Source of the DNA: Trogon surrucura
Taxonomy: Eukaryota > Chordata > Aves > Trogoniformes > Trogonidae
Reading direction: 5' to 3'
Assembly: GCA_020746105.1 (NCBI GenBank)
Contig: CM036619.1
Location: 12,934,238-12,998,237 of the forward strand
DNA length: 64,000 bases
Both the position numbers and the translations under genes were made by a program. Each line of letters opens with the position of its first letter. The first letter of the stretch is position 1. The notes under the pieces were generated by a model, which worked only from the letters and a program-made list of their open reading frames with translations, was not told where the DNA came from and searched no databases. This document shows, in pieces, positions 47,901-62,900 of the stretch.

Positions 47901-50900
47901 AGCAGCAGAAGTATTTACATAAGCACACAGAGGAAAAAAAATCCAGTAAGTTTGTGATGGTGCAGAATGTGAGATCGTTTAGTACAAGAAAATCTGACCT
48001 ACCTGCACACTGAGATTCAAGTTGTATTGAAGTTTTCCAAGACTACCACACTGAATGCTTTTTACTAATAAAAGTGCATAACCCACACATTTACCAGCAG
48101 TTTGTTTAATCTAATGACAAACTACAGTTTGAATCAAACTCATCACCAATGGCCTTACGAAATGCTTTCTGCTCTAGGAGCCTGAATTCACTTAATCCTG
48201 TGCTATCTTAAAGTCTTAGAAATAGAGATATCCACAAAATTTTTGAAATCAGGAAGGGAAGGGACACATGAAAGAGGTTTGAGGAATATAAAAATACCTC
48301 CGCAGATCCTAGATCCAGAGATGACTACTGGTGGAGGTACAGCAAAGAATGCATATCCCTCTCTCAGTGTCTCCAAACCATTCTAATACATTCATCTGCC
48401 TGAGTATCTACTCAGAATAATGAGATGAAAACTGTAGAGGCTTCCCTGCAATTATAAATTTGACCAATACTATTTTACAAATACCATCGCGAGCAGCAAG
48501 ACTCAAACCCTAATTTGAAATGCTGCAGAGCCTTAGCAAAGTCAGCAGATATGATCATTTTTGGTTCAGGCAAGTTTAGAAGTTTCTATGGCCACTTCCA
48601 CCTAGGTTTGCTCAGTATACAACTAAAATACCTAACAGCACTCCTCTGTGGCACATTGTCCTTATTAGCACCTCGGTGACAGGATTGGAGGAGGCAGCAT
48701 CTGAAGTTTTTCAGGCACAAGATCACCCGCCCTGTTTTCTGGGACTCCATGCCAAAGCACCGTACGGATGCTAAGAAGTTAGGTGGGTTCAAGGCTTGAA
48801 GGAATTCGTGAGAGTAACCGATCACCACAGAGACAAGAATCCCAGTCACAATCACAAAATCACAAACAGCTTGAGAAGTTCCAGACCAAAACATGAGGAA
48901 GGCTGAAACAGTCGCAAGAGGAAATATGTATCGTGCTTATTCTTCCTACTTCCATCCACCACTAGAGAGAGGCTACTAGGCTAAGAAGATCTTTCGTCCA
49001 ATCTAGTGCAAATTTCATTTTGTTATTTAAACTACAGGGGAAATTACAGCTTAGAACTTTAAAAGTCTCCGTGACAGATTTCTATAGTGGTCAAACTGGA
49101 AGTGACCAGCTTTAACCATCTTCTAAACTAGTCAAAGTTCCATGTAGATGTGTCCTTTCTTGTATGATACTGGACAAAGCACAGTATACTAGGTCTCTAT
49201 CTTTTGATACAGCTCTTCCACATCTCTGTAACACACTTTAGAGATGGGCTTACAAATTTAAATTCACACTATCACATTTTACACTCAAATTGAAATGCAC
49301 TGGAGTCACATTGTGACAAGAAAGACATAAGCAGCATTCATTTTTCAGAACCTAGAAAGAAAACAAATCAAGATGCTGCATAAAACTTGCTTCTAGGAAA
49401 GGTACACTGTCTGCAACAAACTGTATCTCTGACTTCAACTGTTATCTCCCTAAGCAGTTTACAGCAGATCTTTGAAACGTTTGGAGAAGGGAGGGAGAAT
49501 AAATCCATGCATACACTACCTGAAAAATATCTGGAAGTTTTCGAAGTCGTGTTCCTTTAGAGAGCAACAGAGAGGGCGGTCCTTGTCCAGTTATATGATA
49601 AATATACAGTTTGAACCAAACTGAACTGACTTCTGGTATTGCAGGTCCAATATGCTGAAGTGAGATTATTCAAGAAATTAGGAAGAACTTAGTATTGCAA
49701 ATGTTATATGCACAGATATTGAAGAATCAACAGTTTCAAAGAAATATAAATCTAGTCTTGCACCACGAGTTCAAACGTATTACTCTGCTATCGATGCTAT
49801 TCTAGGTACTTAGTCCTGTATTGCAAGACTCTCTACAGAAAGGTGACAGTAAGGTATTTCCTATGAAAATAAATTCAAGAACAAAATATCTGTCATTGAT
49901 TCTACTTGAACAAACAAACTGTTAATAAGTTAAACAAACAATTTGCTAAGTAATCAGGTTTTTCCCCACTAAGGATTCTTTTTTTTATATTAATTGTAAT
50001 ATCATTCTACATGTCAATAACTGAATCACTTTAGAAGGGACATCTAACAGATGTATCCAAAGCAAAGTTATTAAGAAATATTACTAGATACTGGGGGGAG
50101 AAATCCCCAGTGTTTTTTCACCTGGGGTGTACAGCTGCTAATAGGTCGAATTTCATTGGTGAGTGGTGCCATGGAAACGAGCAGAGTATAATTTTTGTTG
50201 AGAACTCTGCTGCAGGTAGCTGGATCCAAGCCGAGCAAGCTCTCACATCGTAAGAGGTCCAAGGGAAACCCTATATTGAAAACGTAAGATTCTTAATACC
50301 ATCACTTATGATGGAACATACAACCCAAAATGTGATTTCAGCTTTTCCATTCTCCCCTGTTAAGCCATGAATACAATATTTTTCACAACTAAGTTTTAAA
50401 TTATTGGGGTGAATTCTAATAAATCTATACACAATTTTAGCAACTCTAGTCACATAGGTCCCTGTGTACCACACAGGACTACAGCTTGCTCCTCACCAAC
50501 TAACTGATCCCACGAAAAGTAGTAGAGATACTGAGGAAGTTAGATAATTTTTTTTAAAGGAAAAATCTCCCCCCCATTAGAAGAATACTCTCCCTTTTAT
50601 GACTTGAAAAATATTTGTTTGACAGAACAACTCTGCATAAACAATGACTTCTTTATTATGGCCTCCAGAAGCACATTTGAAACAGATCTCTTCCTCAAGT
50701 TCAGCTTTGTCTTGCCATCATTATACTTTAATCTGTTGCTCTGAACATTAAGTCTGAGCCTTGGCAACCAAATCTGTCATTCAAAAAGGCAAACGCAGTA
50801 AGACAGGCTCAAAGGATGATAAAAATAGTGATATTTTGGCTTCAAAATATTTCCAAACAATTAGAATACAGATTGCTTTCTGAAATAGCAGTTAAATCAG

Positions 50901-53900
50901 AAAGCAGAGTCCACGGCAGGTAAGTAAACAAACTTAGAAGGATTTCCTCAAAGGCATTCACAGTACCGTTGTTTGGCTGATCAGGCTGTACAGCTTGTGC
51001 CCCCAAGTCTTTATTATGTCGCAAGAACAATATCGTGTTCCTCAGCGTAAGTGCATGATCAAAGTACCGCTGTGCTTCCCCTTCACCTGTGCTTTGAACC
51101 TGAACAAGAAACAAAACAAGTGCACACAAGTGGTAGGATATTTCCATAAGCATCAATTACACAAAAGGAAAGATTAACAAATTAGCATTTTAAAGCTTTG
51201 TCATGAGTAACAACCCTGCAGCTTATATGAAAAGGTGATCTACAGCAACCATTAAATGAAAACTTAATCTTGGTCATGCTAGTCAAACTATGCTAGTCAA
51301 ATTGTCAAAAAGTATGCAAAGGCAACATCATCTGTAAATCAGAACTGCAACTCGGTCTTTAGGTAAAAGGACTTAAATATCCAATCACCCTGACTGGTAT
51401 AAAAATGACACATCAATTAGAAGCAGTCCTCCCACATAGTTCTACAGTTCTCTTTCCAGAATTAGCCTTAAAAGATGAATGGATTAAACATTCCAGCACA
51501 TAACAGTCAAATTTTCATATGAAAACGATGTAGAGACTTTTAGAAGTATTAACACCTTACTAAAAGGAAAGTGATTTCCATTGACCAAGCCCTAATGCAG
51601 GGGTGTGAACACACACGCTCAAGTAAATGTAGTTCATGATCTCACTGCGCTCACCAGACTCACCACGCACCATGTGTCCCTCTAAGTCGCTAGAGGTATA
51701 AATGCCGTGAATAAGAAACATTTTAATTGAACCACTTACGTTTGGCATGATAAGGTGTTTGTTCTTATCATTGTATTGTTAAATAAGCAGTTTTAAGTCT
51801 GGCATGATAAGGTGTTTGTTCTTATCACTGTATTGCTAAATAAGCAGTTGTAAGTAATGAAAATACTGGGAGTTTTTAGCTCCTATAATCTTCAAGTGAA
51901 GCCTTTGGTCAAACATGTAACAGAATACCTTTTCCAGCTCCACCAAGAAGCTGTCAAGACTCTCATCTGACAGTTTCCCAACTTCAAACATAGTGACCGC
52001 ATGACTTTTCAAGTTCTGCAACAATAAAACAAAACTGTCTTAATTCTTCAAGAAGAGAATGGGCAAGTAAGTTCTATTAAGCAAAAACATTTCTTAACAA
52101 CAAAGAATCACAGCATGTTCGGGGTTAGAAGGGACCTTGAAATATCATCTACAGAAGTTGGGTTTTTTTTAAAATACTTATAGTTCTATTATATCAAAGT
52201 CAAAGTATATATTTTTTATGGAATAAATAAATATTACTCTAGGTATTTATTCTTGGAATAATACATTGAACGATTTTGACATACTGGTGAAAGATTTCCC
52301 ATCATCAAAAAGGCAGTGAGTGTAGAATCAAACAGGAAGGCAATACGCTTTGTGTGTCCACTAGACAGATTCAGGCTGCTCACGCTGGCTGTTTCAGCTA
52401 ATAGAGAACAAAAAGAAAATACATGATCACATTTTGTTTTATCTAAAAATGAAATCATCAGGCTAAGTCAAATCTATTTAAAAAAGGAAGAAGAAACTGA
52501 AAAATGTTCTACTCAGTATGGCAATAATGAGCAGCATTCCCTTGTCACTACTAAACACTTTCATGGGACAGGCCCAACAGGGAGACAGCGCACATGGCAT
52601 GGGGAATTCCCTGTCCTCTCCCCACCTGGCTGAAGGGAGAAGGGATAAAACCAAGCTTGATGAAGATAAGCCCAGGGGAGGCACACCAGTGTTTGAGGGA
52701 TGGTGTTCTAACAAGGTCCTTCAGTCCGCTCTGTCAGTCGAGGCAGAAGATGGAGAGACACGTGGCAGTAAAGATGAAAGGGTCAGTCTGTCAGAAATCA
52801 CAGAAATGCCAGAGAATGGTCATGTAGGGGTGAGGACTTTTGCTGCCCAGAAGGTGGCAGGATTAATAACCCATCTGAAGAGAATCTCCACCAATGCACA
52901 CAGCACAGGCAACAAACAGGAGAAGCTGAAAGCCACTGTCCAACAAGAAAACTAGGGCATAGTTGTAATTATGGAAACACAGTGGGATGACTCACACAAC
53001 TGGGCTGCTGCACTGGATGGCCACAAACTCTTCAGACATGACAGAAAAGAAAGGAGAGCCAGTGGGGTAGCCCTGTATGTTGGGGAGTGTCATGACTGTC
53101 TAGAGATTAATGATGGTGACAACAGGGTTGAGCCTTTACGGGTAAGAATCAGGAGGAAGGCCAACAAGGCATGGCAGGGGTCTGTTACAGACTGCCCAAC
53201 CAAGATGAAAAGGCCGGTGAAATACTCTACAAGTAGCTGAGGAGAGTCTCACGATCGCTAGCCCTCATCCTCACAGGAGACTTCAAACTTGCAGATGTCT
53301 GCGGGAAATACAACACAGTAGAGAGGAAACAGTCCAGGAGGTTCCTGAAGCATGTGGAAGAGAAGTTCCTCACACAGCTGGTGAGTGTGCCAACCAGGGC
53401 AGGTACCCAGCTGGACCTGACGTCTGTGAACAGAGAAGAGCTTGTGAGTGATGGGATGGTTGGAGGCTTTTTTTGGCATAGAGAACACAAAATGATGGAG
53501 CTCTCAATTCTCCAGAAAGTAAGGAGGGGTGGCAGCAGAACTGCTACATTAAACTTCCAGAGGGCAGACTTTAACTTATTTAGGAACCAGGTTGACAAGT
53601 CCCTTGAGAAGCAGTCCTGAAGGATAAAGGAGTCCAGGAAGGTTGGACATTCTTCAAAGAGATCTTTAAGCTGCAGGATCAAGCTGTCTCCACATGGCAA
53701 TAGATGAGCCAGCAGGGAAGACCACTAGCTTGGCTAAACAGGGAGCTTTTGCTGGATCTCAGGGAAAAGAAAAGAAAAAAAAAAAGAGTTTACAACTTTT
53801 GGAAGAAGGGACAGGCAACTCTCAGACTACAAGGATGTTGTGAGGCTACGCAGGAAGAAAATTAGAAGGTATAAAGCACAGGTAGAACTTAAATTGGCCA

Positions 53901-56900
53901 CTGCTATAAAAGACAACTAAAAAGGTTTCTACACATTAGCAACAAAAGGAGGGCTAAGGAGAATCTCCATCCTTTATTGGATGCAGGAGGAAACACAGTG
54001 ACAAAGGCTGAGGAAAAGGCTAAGGTACTTAATGCCTTCTCTGCTTTGGTCTTCAATACTAAGACCAGGTATTCTTCAGGTACCCAGCTCTCCAAGCCAG
54101 AAGACAAGGAACAGAATAAAGCCCCCATAAACCAAGAGGAAATGGTTAACGACCTGCTGCTCCACTTCAATGCATACACGTTTATGAGGCCAGATGGGAT
54201 CCACCCAAGGGTACCGAGGAAGCCGGAAGAAGCGCTCACCAAATCATCTTCCACCATTTATCAGCAGTTCTGGCTAACCATGGAGGTCCCAGTGGACTGG
54301 AGATTAGCAAATGTGATGCCCATCTACAAGAAGAGCCAGAAGGAGGATGTGGGGAACTACAGGCCTGCCAGTCTGACCTCAGTGCTGTGAAAGGTTATGG
54401 AGCAGATCAGCTTGAGTGTCACCACAAGACACATTCAGGACAAACAGGTGATCAGGCACAGCCAGCATGGTTTTATGAAAGGCAGGTCCTGCTTGACAAA
54501 CCTGATCTCCCTCTATGACAAGGTGACATGCTCAGTGGATGAGAGAAAGGCTGAGCATATTGTCCACCTGGACCCCACCTGGAATATTGTGTCCAGTTCT
54601 GGGCCCCTCAGTTCAAGAAAGACAGGGAACTGCTGGAGAGAGTCCAGCACAGGGCAACTAGGATGATTAAGGGAGTGGAGCATCTCCCTTATGAGAAAAG
54701 GCTGAGGGAGCTGGGGCTCTTTAGTTTGGAGAAGAGGAGACTGAGGGGTGACCTCATTAATGTTTACAAATATATCAAGGGTGAGTGTCACGAGGATGGA
54801 GCCAGGCTCTTCTCGGTGACAACCACTGATAGGACAAGGGGGAATGGGCTGAAACTGGAACATAAGAGGTTCTGCTTAAACTCGAGAAGAAACTTCTCAG
54901 TGAGGGTGACGGAGCCCTGGAACAGGCTGCCCAGAGAGGTTGTGGAGTCTCCCTCTCTGGAGACATTCAAGACCTGCCTGGACACGTTCCTATGTAGCAT
55001 AATCTAGGCGTTCCTGCTCTGGCAGGGGGATTGGACTTGATGATCTTTCGAGGTCCCTTCCCATCCCTAACATTCTATGATTCTATGATTCAGTAAAGCC
55101 TTTGGCATCACTTCCCACAGCACTCTCCTGGAGAAACTGGCTGCTCATGACTTGGATGGGCATACACTTCACTGGGTGAAAAACTGGATGGCCAGGCCCA
55201 AAGAGTGTTGGTGAACGGGGTTAGATCCTGTTTTGTGGCTGGTCACAAGTGGTGTTCCTCAGCGATCAGTACTGGGGCCAGTTCTGTTAATATCTTTATC
55301 AGTGATCTGAATAAGTGGGCTGAGTGTATCCTCAGTAACTTTGTGGACAACACCAAGTTGGGCAGGAACACAGAGAGTAGAGAGGCTCTACAGAGGGACC
55401 TGGACAGGCTGGATCAATGGGCCCACGCCAGCTGTATGAGGTTCAACAAGGACAAATGCCAGGTCCTGCACTTGGGTCAAAACAACCCAAGGCATTGCTA
55501 CAGGCTTGGGGAAGAGTGGCTGGAAAGCTGCCTGGCAGAAAAGGACCTCGGGGTGTTGGTGGACAGCTGACTGAATACGAGCCAGCAGCTTGTCTAGGTG
55601 GCCAAGAAGGTCAACTATCAGAAAGAGTGCGACCAGCAGCAATGGAGAAGTGATTGTTCCCCTGTACTCAGCACTGGTGAGGCTGTACCTCAAATCCTGT
55701 GTTCAGTTTTGGGCCCCTCACTACAAGAAGGACACGGAGGTGCTGGAGTGTGTCCAAAGAAGGGCAACAAAGATGGTGAAGGGTCTAGAGCACAAGTCTT
55801 ATGAAGAACAGCTGAGGGAACTAGAGTTGCTTAGTCTGGAGAAAAGGAGGCTCAGGGGAGACCTTATCACTCTCTTCAATTACCTGAAAGGAAGCTGTAG
55901 TGACGTGGGGGAAAATCTCTCAAGTAACAAGCAACAGGACAAGAGGAAATTGTCCAAGTTGTGCCAGAGGAAGTTTAGATTAGATATTAGGAAAAACTTA
56001 CTGAAAAAAAGGTTGCCAAGCACTGAAACAAGTCGCCCAGGAAGTAGTGGAGTCACCATCCCTGGAGGTATTTAACAGATGTGTAGATGAGGTGCTCTGG
56101 GACATGACTTAGTGGTGGACCTGGCATTGCTAGGTTAATGGTTGGACTCAGTAATTGCAAAGGTTTTTTCAACTGTAAAGATTCTATAACATACTGACTG
56201 ACTTAATTCAGAACTTCATGTCTTTACATTATCTATAATACAGATCAGCCTCACCTTCAGAAAAAAAGCTGTCTGATTAATGAATTTTAAATCAAGTAGA
56301 CACCACCTCCCCCACTATATATTCCACGTGAAATAATAAGGAAGATACAGATTGTGTAGATACTTTATTTCTAGACCCTTTACAGCCTAAGGCACTCTAG
56401 AAATACAAAAATAATTGAACCTAAGGTATTAAAATTTACTGTTTGTGCTAACCTGGATCATCTTGACTGTTGGTATCTGTATCTGTGGCTGATGACCCAG
56501 CTTCCTGTATAGGACTTCTGTTTTCCCCACTGTCCCATGAAAGCAGCATCTTTTGAGGGTCCAAAGTACTCCTATTAATGTGAAATAAACCCCACATCTA
56601 TTGGTCACTGTAGCACCAGAGAAGCATCTCTGCCTTCCAGTGCTAATAGTCCATGCGTATGCGTACCCGATAAATGCCTTTCAATGCTTCTAAGCCCTAA
56701 ACCAGACAAGCTTGACGTCTCTCAGAGTCCTGCTTTAGCTTCAGCAGAAAAGTTTAGCTGGGGGTTTGGAAGTACCAGATTTTGAAAAAAAGATTTAAAA
56801 AAAAAAAAATCAAACCACCATCATTGAAGAATCCAGCAGGGGAAAAAAAAAAAACAACAAAAAACTTAATTCACTTTGTTTCCACAGTCTGAATTAGCAG

Positions 56901-59900
56901 TAAAGAAAACTCCCTTTGGTTGACTGGTATTAACATCACTTTCACAGGACTTGATACAGATATACAAATGTGTGAGAGCTTCAGCGACAGAACGGCCATG
57001 GTACCTGACAGCAAGCAAGGCTTTTGTACGGATCTACTCACAGCAGTGCCAAGAGACACTGTGTCTGTACTAGCACAGTAACAGCTGTTATTTGTGGCCC
57101 CAGGAGTTGAAAGCAAACATATACTTGTCTGCTTCAAAAGTGAGCAACTAGGCATTTAAAGGTCAAAAAGCACTAAGTAACAGCAACAAGTGTATTGAAT
57201 TTACAGGCTAAATTACCACCCCTTATTCTCTGATTAAAAAGAGGATCAAGTATTCTTGTCATTATACGCATTCAAAACCAAAGTGAGATTCATTGTTGCA
57301 GAAGTCCAAGAAAGCAACCAGTAGCTTTACAACCAGATTTTGGTTCTAAGTGTTTTCTTCAAAGAGAAAAACAAGTCTTACGAAAGAATGAAGCCACTTA
57401 CTTCAGTCTGTTTATTGAAGGAACATTCTTCCACGATGGATGAAGATTATCCAGGTTTATTACTTGGCCTTTTTTATGAGCAAAGCCTAACCGGCAATAC
57501 ATGGACACAGCATTCTGAAGAAACACACATACACGTAAATAAGGAGCTGCTGTGTGAAACCAGGTTGCAAGACCGTGAACTTTGCATATCCAGTTCAACA
57601 GATGCATTGTACATACATACCTTTACTAGAGATAAGTCAATCTCTAGGACGTTTGCAAGCTAGGACGGGGGAAAAAAGAAAAAAAAAAAAGAGAGAAAAA
57701 TCACCAATACAGTATTAACAATGCAGGGTAATTCACCATTTTGTGAGCTTCAGCATCCTTTTGCTGGTTTTCTTTATTTTTAACCCCAGCCTGTAGTGGT
57801 AGATGCAATTCTGTCTCCATCAGAAGTGATGAAAAAAGGGGACAAAGTCTCATAATTGTCCCCTTTTGAAAGCATGTAAAAAGTATGAGGTTTTCTTCCA
57901 CTGTGCGATGTCTAGGTTAATCATGTGTATCATTTCTAAGTTAATTGTGTATATCAGAAGACATGGAAAGAGGAAAACAATTCTTGGATATATTTATGTG
58001 TGTACTTTTCAGGTACTTATTCAGCAAGTTTTGAGTGTAAGACCTTACAAAAACACACTTCTCATCTTAAAATTATACTTATGCAAAAGTTACACTCCTA
58101 CTTTAAGCCAACATCCTGCATGTTCTCACTGCTAAAGATAAAAATTACTTTAGTTTGTTATTTCACTCTAGCAAAACAGATTCTTATATAAAATAGTCTA
58201 CATTAGTCACCCCTGTATAAATTCATTCCAGCAGATGGAAGCACTATAAAAGTTGCATTCAAGACAAAAGAAAGAGATTGAATCTTAAGCCTGGTGATAC
58301 TACTAAATAAAATCACTTCGTATCGATCCATATGTCTGCCTTCAATATTTCCAGCAGTATGGTTTGGGCCCTTTCAAGCATTCCTATCTCCCTGACACGG
58401 GGTAAGCTTTACTCACCTCTGCCACATTAGTGTGCTCATCTATTGAAACAAATATCTTGTACAGGAGTGTTTCAAAGTAATCACCTTGCACTCTGTTCAT
58501 CACAAAACCTTCAAGCGGTGGCACTAAAAAGAAGAATTGCTTGCAAAATTACAACTTGGTAACTTCGTTAAACTGCATTAATAAATAACACTACATGTAT
58601 TTAGTTTTCATGGTACCTGTATTTTTGAGATTTCCCAGTCACAAAGAATAAAAGCCTAAAGATAGTATACATCATATTTAAAATTTCCCCACTTCTTAAG
58701 AAAAAATAAAGGTCGTGCCTCACATCATAGCCTTGCAGTCTCCAGCTCATCCACAATAGATAATTTCCAGTCATCCGGCCCACAAAATTATTTTGTAATG
58801 TGGGTGGAGATTAAATCATGGCTCTGATTAGAGTGGGATACAAAAAAAACTCCGAGACTCCCAAAGCTATTACCTAAGCAGGATGTCTCTTCATTCAGAG
58901 GACTTTCACTTAACCGATCTCTACTGACAGGTACTCCTGCATGGCCAGGTTCCAAATGATTCATGTCTTTACAAATTACACTGAATTCAGAAACCCCCGA
59001 GACCTATCACAGCATAATGAGGTGTCCAAAGGGCAGCCATATGCTGTGTCAGTTTAAGCCCCTACACAGTCCCCAGACGCAGCGCATGACTAGAATTGAA
59101 GTGACAAGACTATGAAGGATGGAACCGATACCTATAAAAAAAGTTTCACCTGTGTAGAAATCAAAATCCCACATCCTTTTGCTAAGGCAAGTACATTTCT
59201 CTGTGCTATTCTTCCTTTTCATTACAGACATATAGGAGGACAATTATTCATGTCATGCCTCTTCAAAAGAATATGATCTTACCTAAGTATGTATACAAAA
59301 TAACCCAAGAATTCAAGTTGAAATACTGTATAACATGAAAACATTATTTTAATAGGGTTGAAAACATTTAGGCAGGAAGAATTCTCACAGCTCAACTGTT
59401 TTGTCTCAGCAAACTCATGCACACAGACACGCAACTTCCAAGACAGAAAACTACAGGATAACTGTAATGAAACCAAGAAAATATAGGCAGAACGCCATTA
59501 TTTACTTACCTGCTATACAGCTGTCATCAGATATTGGTACATCAAGGTAAATAAATCCTTTGTTATACAAACCTTTGTAAATAAAAGCACATAATTTTAG
59601 ATGAAAGGCACTTTCCACAGTACTAATGATACAAAGTAAACTTCCCCACCAGCCAATTCAGAATTTAAAATTATTTTTCCTAATAGCCTCCACAGTAGAA
59701 TATTACTTTGCAATGCACGAATCGATAAAACATAACTAAAATTATATGAGCATCCCCCAAACCAGACTTGGAGGCTGATGCACTACACTTGGAGCTCTAC
59801 AAGTACTTTCAGGACAGCAGGGTAGAATGACCACAGATTGAAGAGGCTACATTTTATAAAGATGGGTGTGTCTCTGCTTGTTAACATAGTTTTCAGTCTC

Positions 59901-62900
59901 ATCACTGTAAAGAAGTGGCTTTTTCTACCCTGCATTAGGTCAGCTGAGGATGCTGGCTACATTTTGTTGTCCCCTGACTCAGACTGGAACTCACACACTT
60001 TGTAGGAAGGATACAAACTAAATCACACCAGTTCTGATGGTCCTCACATGTCCTTCCCACACATCTTCACAGAAATGCTTTTTTATACAACTGCAAAAAT
60101 AAATTCTGGGGCATTTCAAGCACAACCCATCAGCAAAGCTGCAGCAGATGCAGACAGACATTGTATACAACAGGGACAACAATACAGCAGATTTTTAAAT
60201 GACTTTTTACCCAAACAAGATCTATTTCAGCACTAAGAAGCTCAATTGAGTTCTACAGAGTAGATCAGCCAGGGAAAAGACTTCAAGGTAGGGCAAAACA
60301 TTTCAGCATGGTTATCTCTAGAGTCTAAGGATTTTAACAGCTATATTCTAGTAGTAAAGTACCAAGCTAAATTGCACAGTATAAAATAAGCCAAATATAC
60401 TGTCAATGGTGTTCCTTTGGTGTTACCCAAGATCACACCATATTCATCATAGCAGGGAGGAAATGTACCAACGACCCTCAGATGAAGTGTTATTAAAAAC
60501 CTGACGTAGAATTGTCAGGACGTTTCACACACACACAGAGCTCAGCCCAGCTACAGTGCATGTGTATAGATCTGCCGCATATCTAGTAAAATTACTATCC
60601 TCAATAAGATTTTAATTTCTATGACAAATGAAATGCTTTCATTAAACCCACAACTAACCTGAATTTATGCTGCTATGAGTACTGTTCAGCACAGGCAGTG
60701 ACACATACTCTGCCAGGCAAACTGATGCGTATCACCAAACCAGCTTTAACAGATCAGGGTGACATCAGAAGCCATCAGCAGGCTAAGGGTGCTTTTACTG
60801 TCTCCTTCAGATTCTGCTCTCAGAGCTGATACAACCTTACTGTACCTGAAATGCACCCATCGCATCATAGTTTGGACTAAATCGTCCTCTATCGCCATAA
60901 AATCCCATCCCACTGGCAGTCAGTTACATGAACTCTCTGTACATTCTTTTTCTAACCACGAGTTAGGGTAGAAAAGCACATTACATCCTTCTACACCTAC
61001 TACCTACTAAATCTAAGCTGTAAACCTCTCCAGAAGAAACACCAGGCCATGTATACAGAAAGAGCCTGAGGAATTTTCAAAATTCAAATTTTCTTAAGCC
61101 CTATACTGTTTCAGATCCACTCCAGAGTTTGAATTTCACCCGCCTCACTGTTGGGTTTGGGTTTTTTTTAAAATGTTTTGTTCTGTTTCAGTAACAGGCA
61201 GTGAACATTTGCCTCAGTCTCTTAGGAAAACAGCAGTGCACAGGTTTGATTGCTGGTAGCAACCAAGCACTTACAGACAGACTTCTCAAGGAGTTTGTCA
61301 GTGAAGTTGCAGTCCCTTGCCTAATACAATTTTTCTCTATTTAATACACCTTTTTTTTATTTAACACACCATTTTTCAGAAATAGTTTCTGATCTTTTAG
61401 CCCCATTTTTATGAAGTTCAAACAAAATGACAAAAACTCTCCATACTTGACAAGCAAAGAGTGAAGCTTGAACATCTAGCATCACCAACTCTGACATTCT
61501 TAATTTTAGTTATTCTTGTCCTCATCTACATCCCTCGCCTCCACAATCTTTACTGACAGTCTCTAATGAAAGAATTTGTTGAATCATACAACAGAGCAAC
61601 AGCTGCTAATAGCTCACCATGAAACCATTTACAAGATTTAGACTGCAGGCTGTACAAGCTCGTGAGTATTTTCCTCCACCTCCTCTTAGGCTTCAGCTAT
61701 CTACATCCCCGTTTATTCCTGGTTTTCAGAAACTACTCTCAGAATTTACTAAGCAAGATCTGCAGACAAAAAAAGGAACGTTCATTAAAAACTTACTGTG
61801 AACTACATTGAAGTCTAATGAACCAGCAAGCTGGGGCCCTGAATCAATTATCTTATCAATAGCAGACTTCTCCGACGTCGTACAAATCTAGGTAAAAGAA
61901 ACTGAATTAGTCTTCTGCAGATATAAGCCCATGCAACTTAATGCCATTCAAAAAAATCCCAAATATTTCAACCTCAAATCAGTCATATATAATAAGAATA
62001 TAGGAAGTAACCCATGCTTTTAATCAGAACATTTGCACAGAAGAATTCACTGCAGCTTCTGCTAAGGTCTTAACATTTTTTTTACTTCTGTTCCCACACA
62101 AAATTCTGCATGCTCTAGGAAGAGTACCTAATCACAGAGGTATTTGACCAGTGAAGTCCACGGTATAACAGGTTTGCACTTTAAAACTTCCAAACCCAAT
62201 GTTCAGCCACACAACTGGAACCATTCTAGACACGGCTCCATTACAGCGTTAGAGTAACCTGCTCTAAGTTAACTACTTTGGATTGATGGGATATCAGAAC
62301 ACAAGCAGCCACTGCCTAAGAAATTCCAAATAGCAGCCACAAAGAAATTCCATCACTGTTTTAAATATGTTCCAATATAAGCAAAAGACTTACAGAGAAG
62401 GATTTAAATCCAGATCAAATGACTAGCTGACTGTAAAAAGAAACTGTGAGAATGAAAGTAGAATGAAGATGAAACATTAAGTCAGCTCACAAGTTCTCAT
62501 ATGCAAACAGGAAAACAAAAAACTAAGGAGACACGAGGAGCAGAAACAATGAAAATATGTTTCAAATAAAGTCCACTAACATTCTCTTTTTCATTATACT
62601 GAGGATTCAGTAAAAATTGAGCTGCCAGGGCTTAAATACAAAATTTAGGAAAATTTAGGAAAATCAGTTTTGTTGTTTGTTCCCTACAAGTATATGTTCA
62701 CACACGTTAGTTATCTCACACCAGCTGACACAAAACCACCTCCACATCGTGCAGAGCGCAGAAAGTACAAAGGAGGGAAACAGTAGAATATGTCAACAAA
62801 GAAAACATTACAATTTCGATTAGTTCCAACCTCTGTTTCCACAGAAGAGTTGTTATCAACCCGCAACAAAAGGAAGCCCCTGCTTTCAGGGACTATCAGC

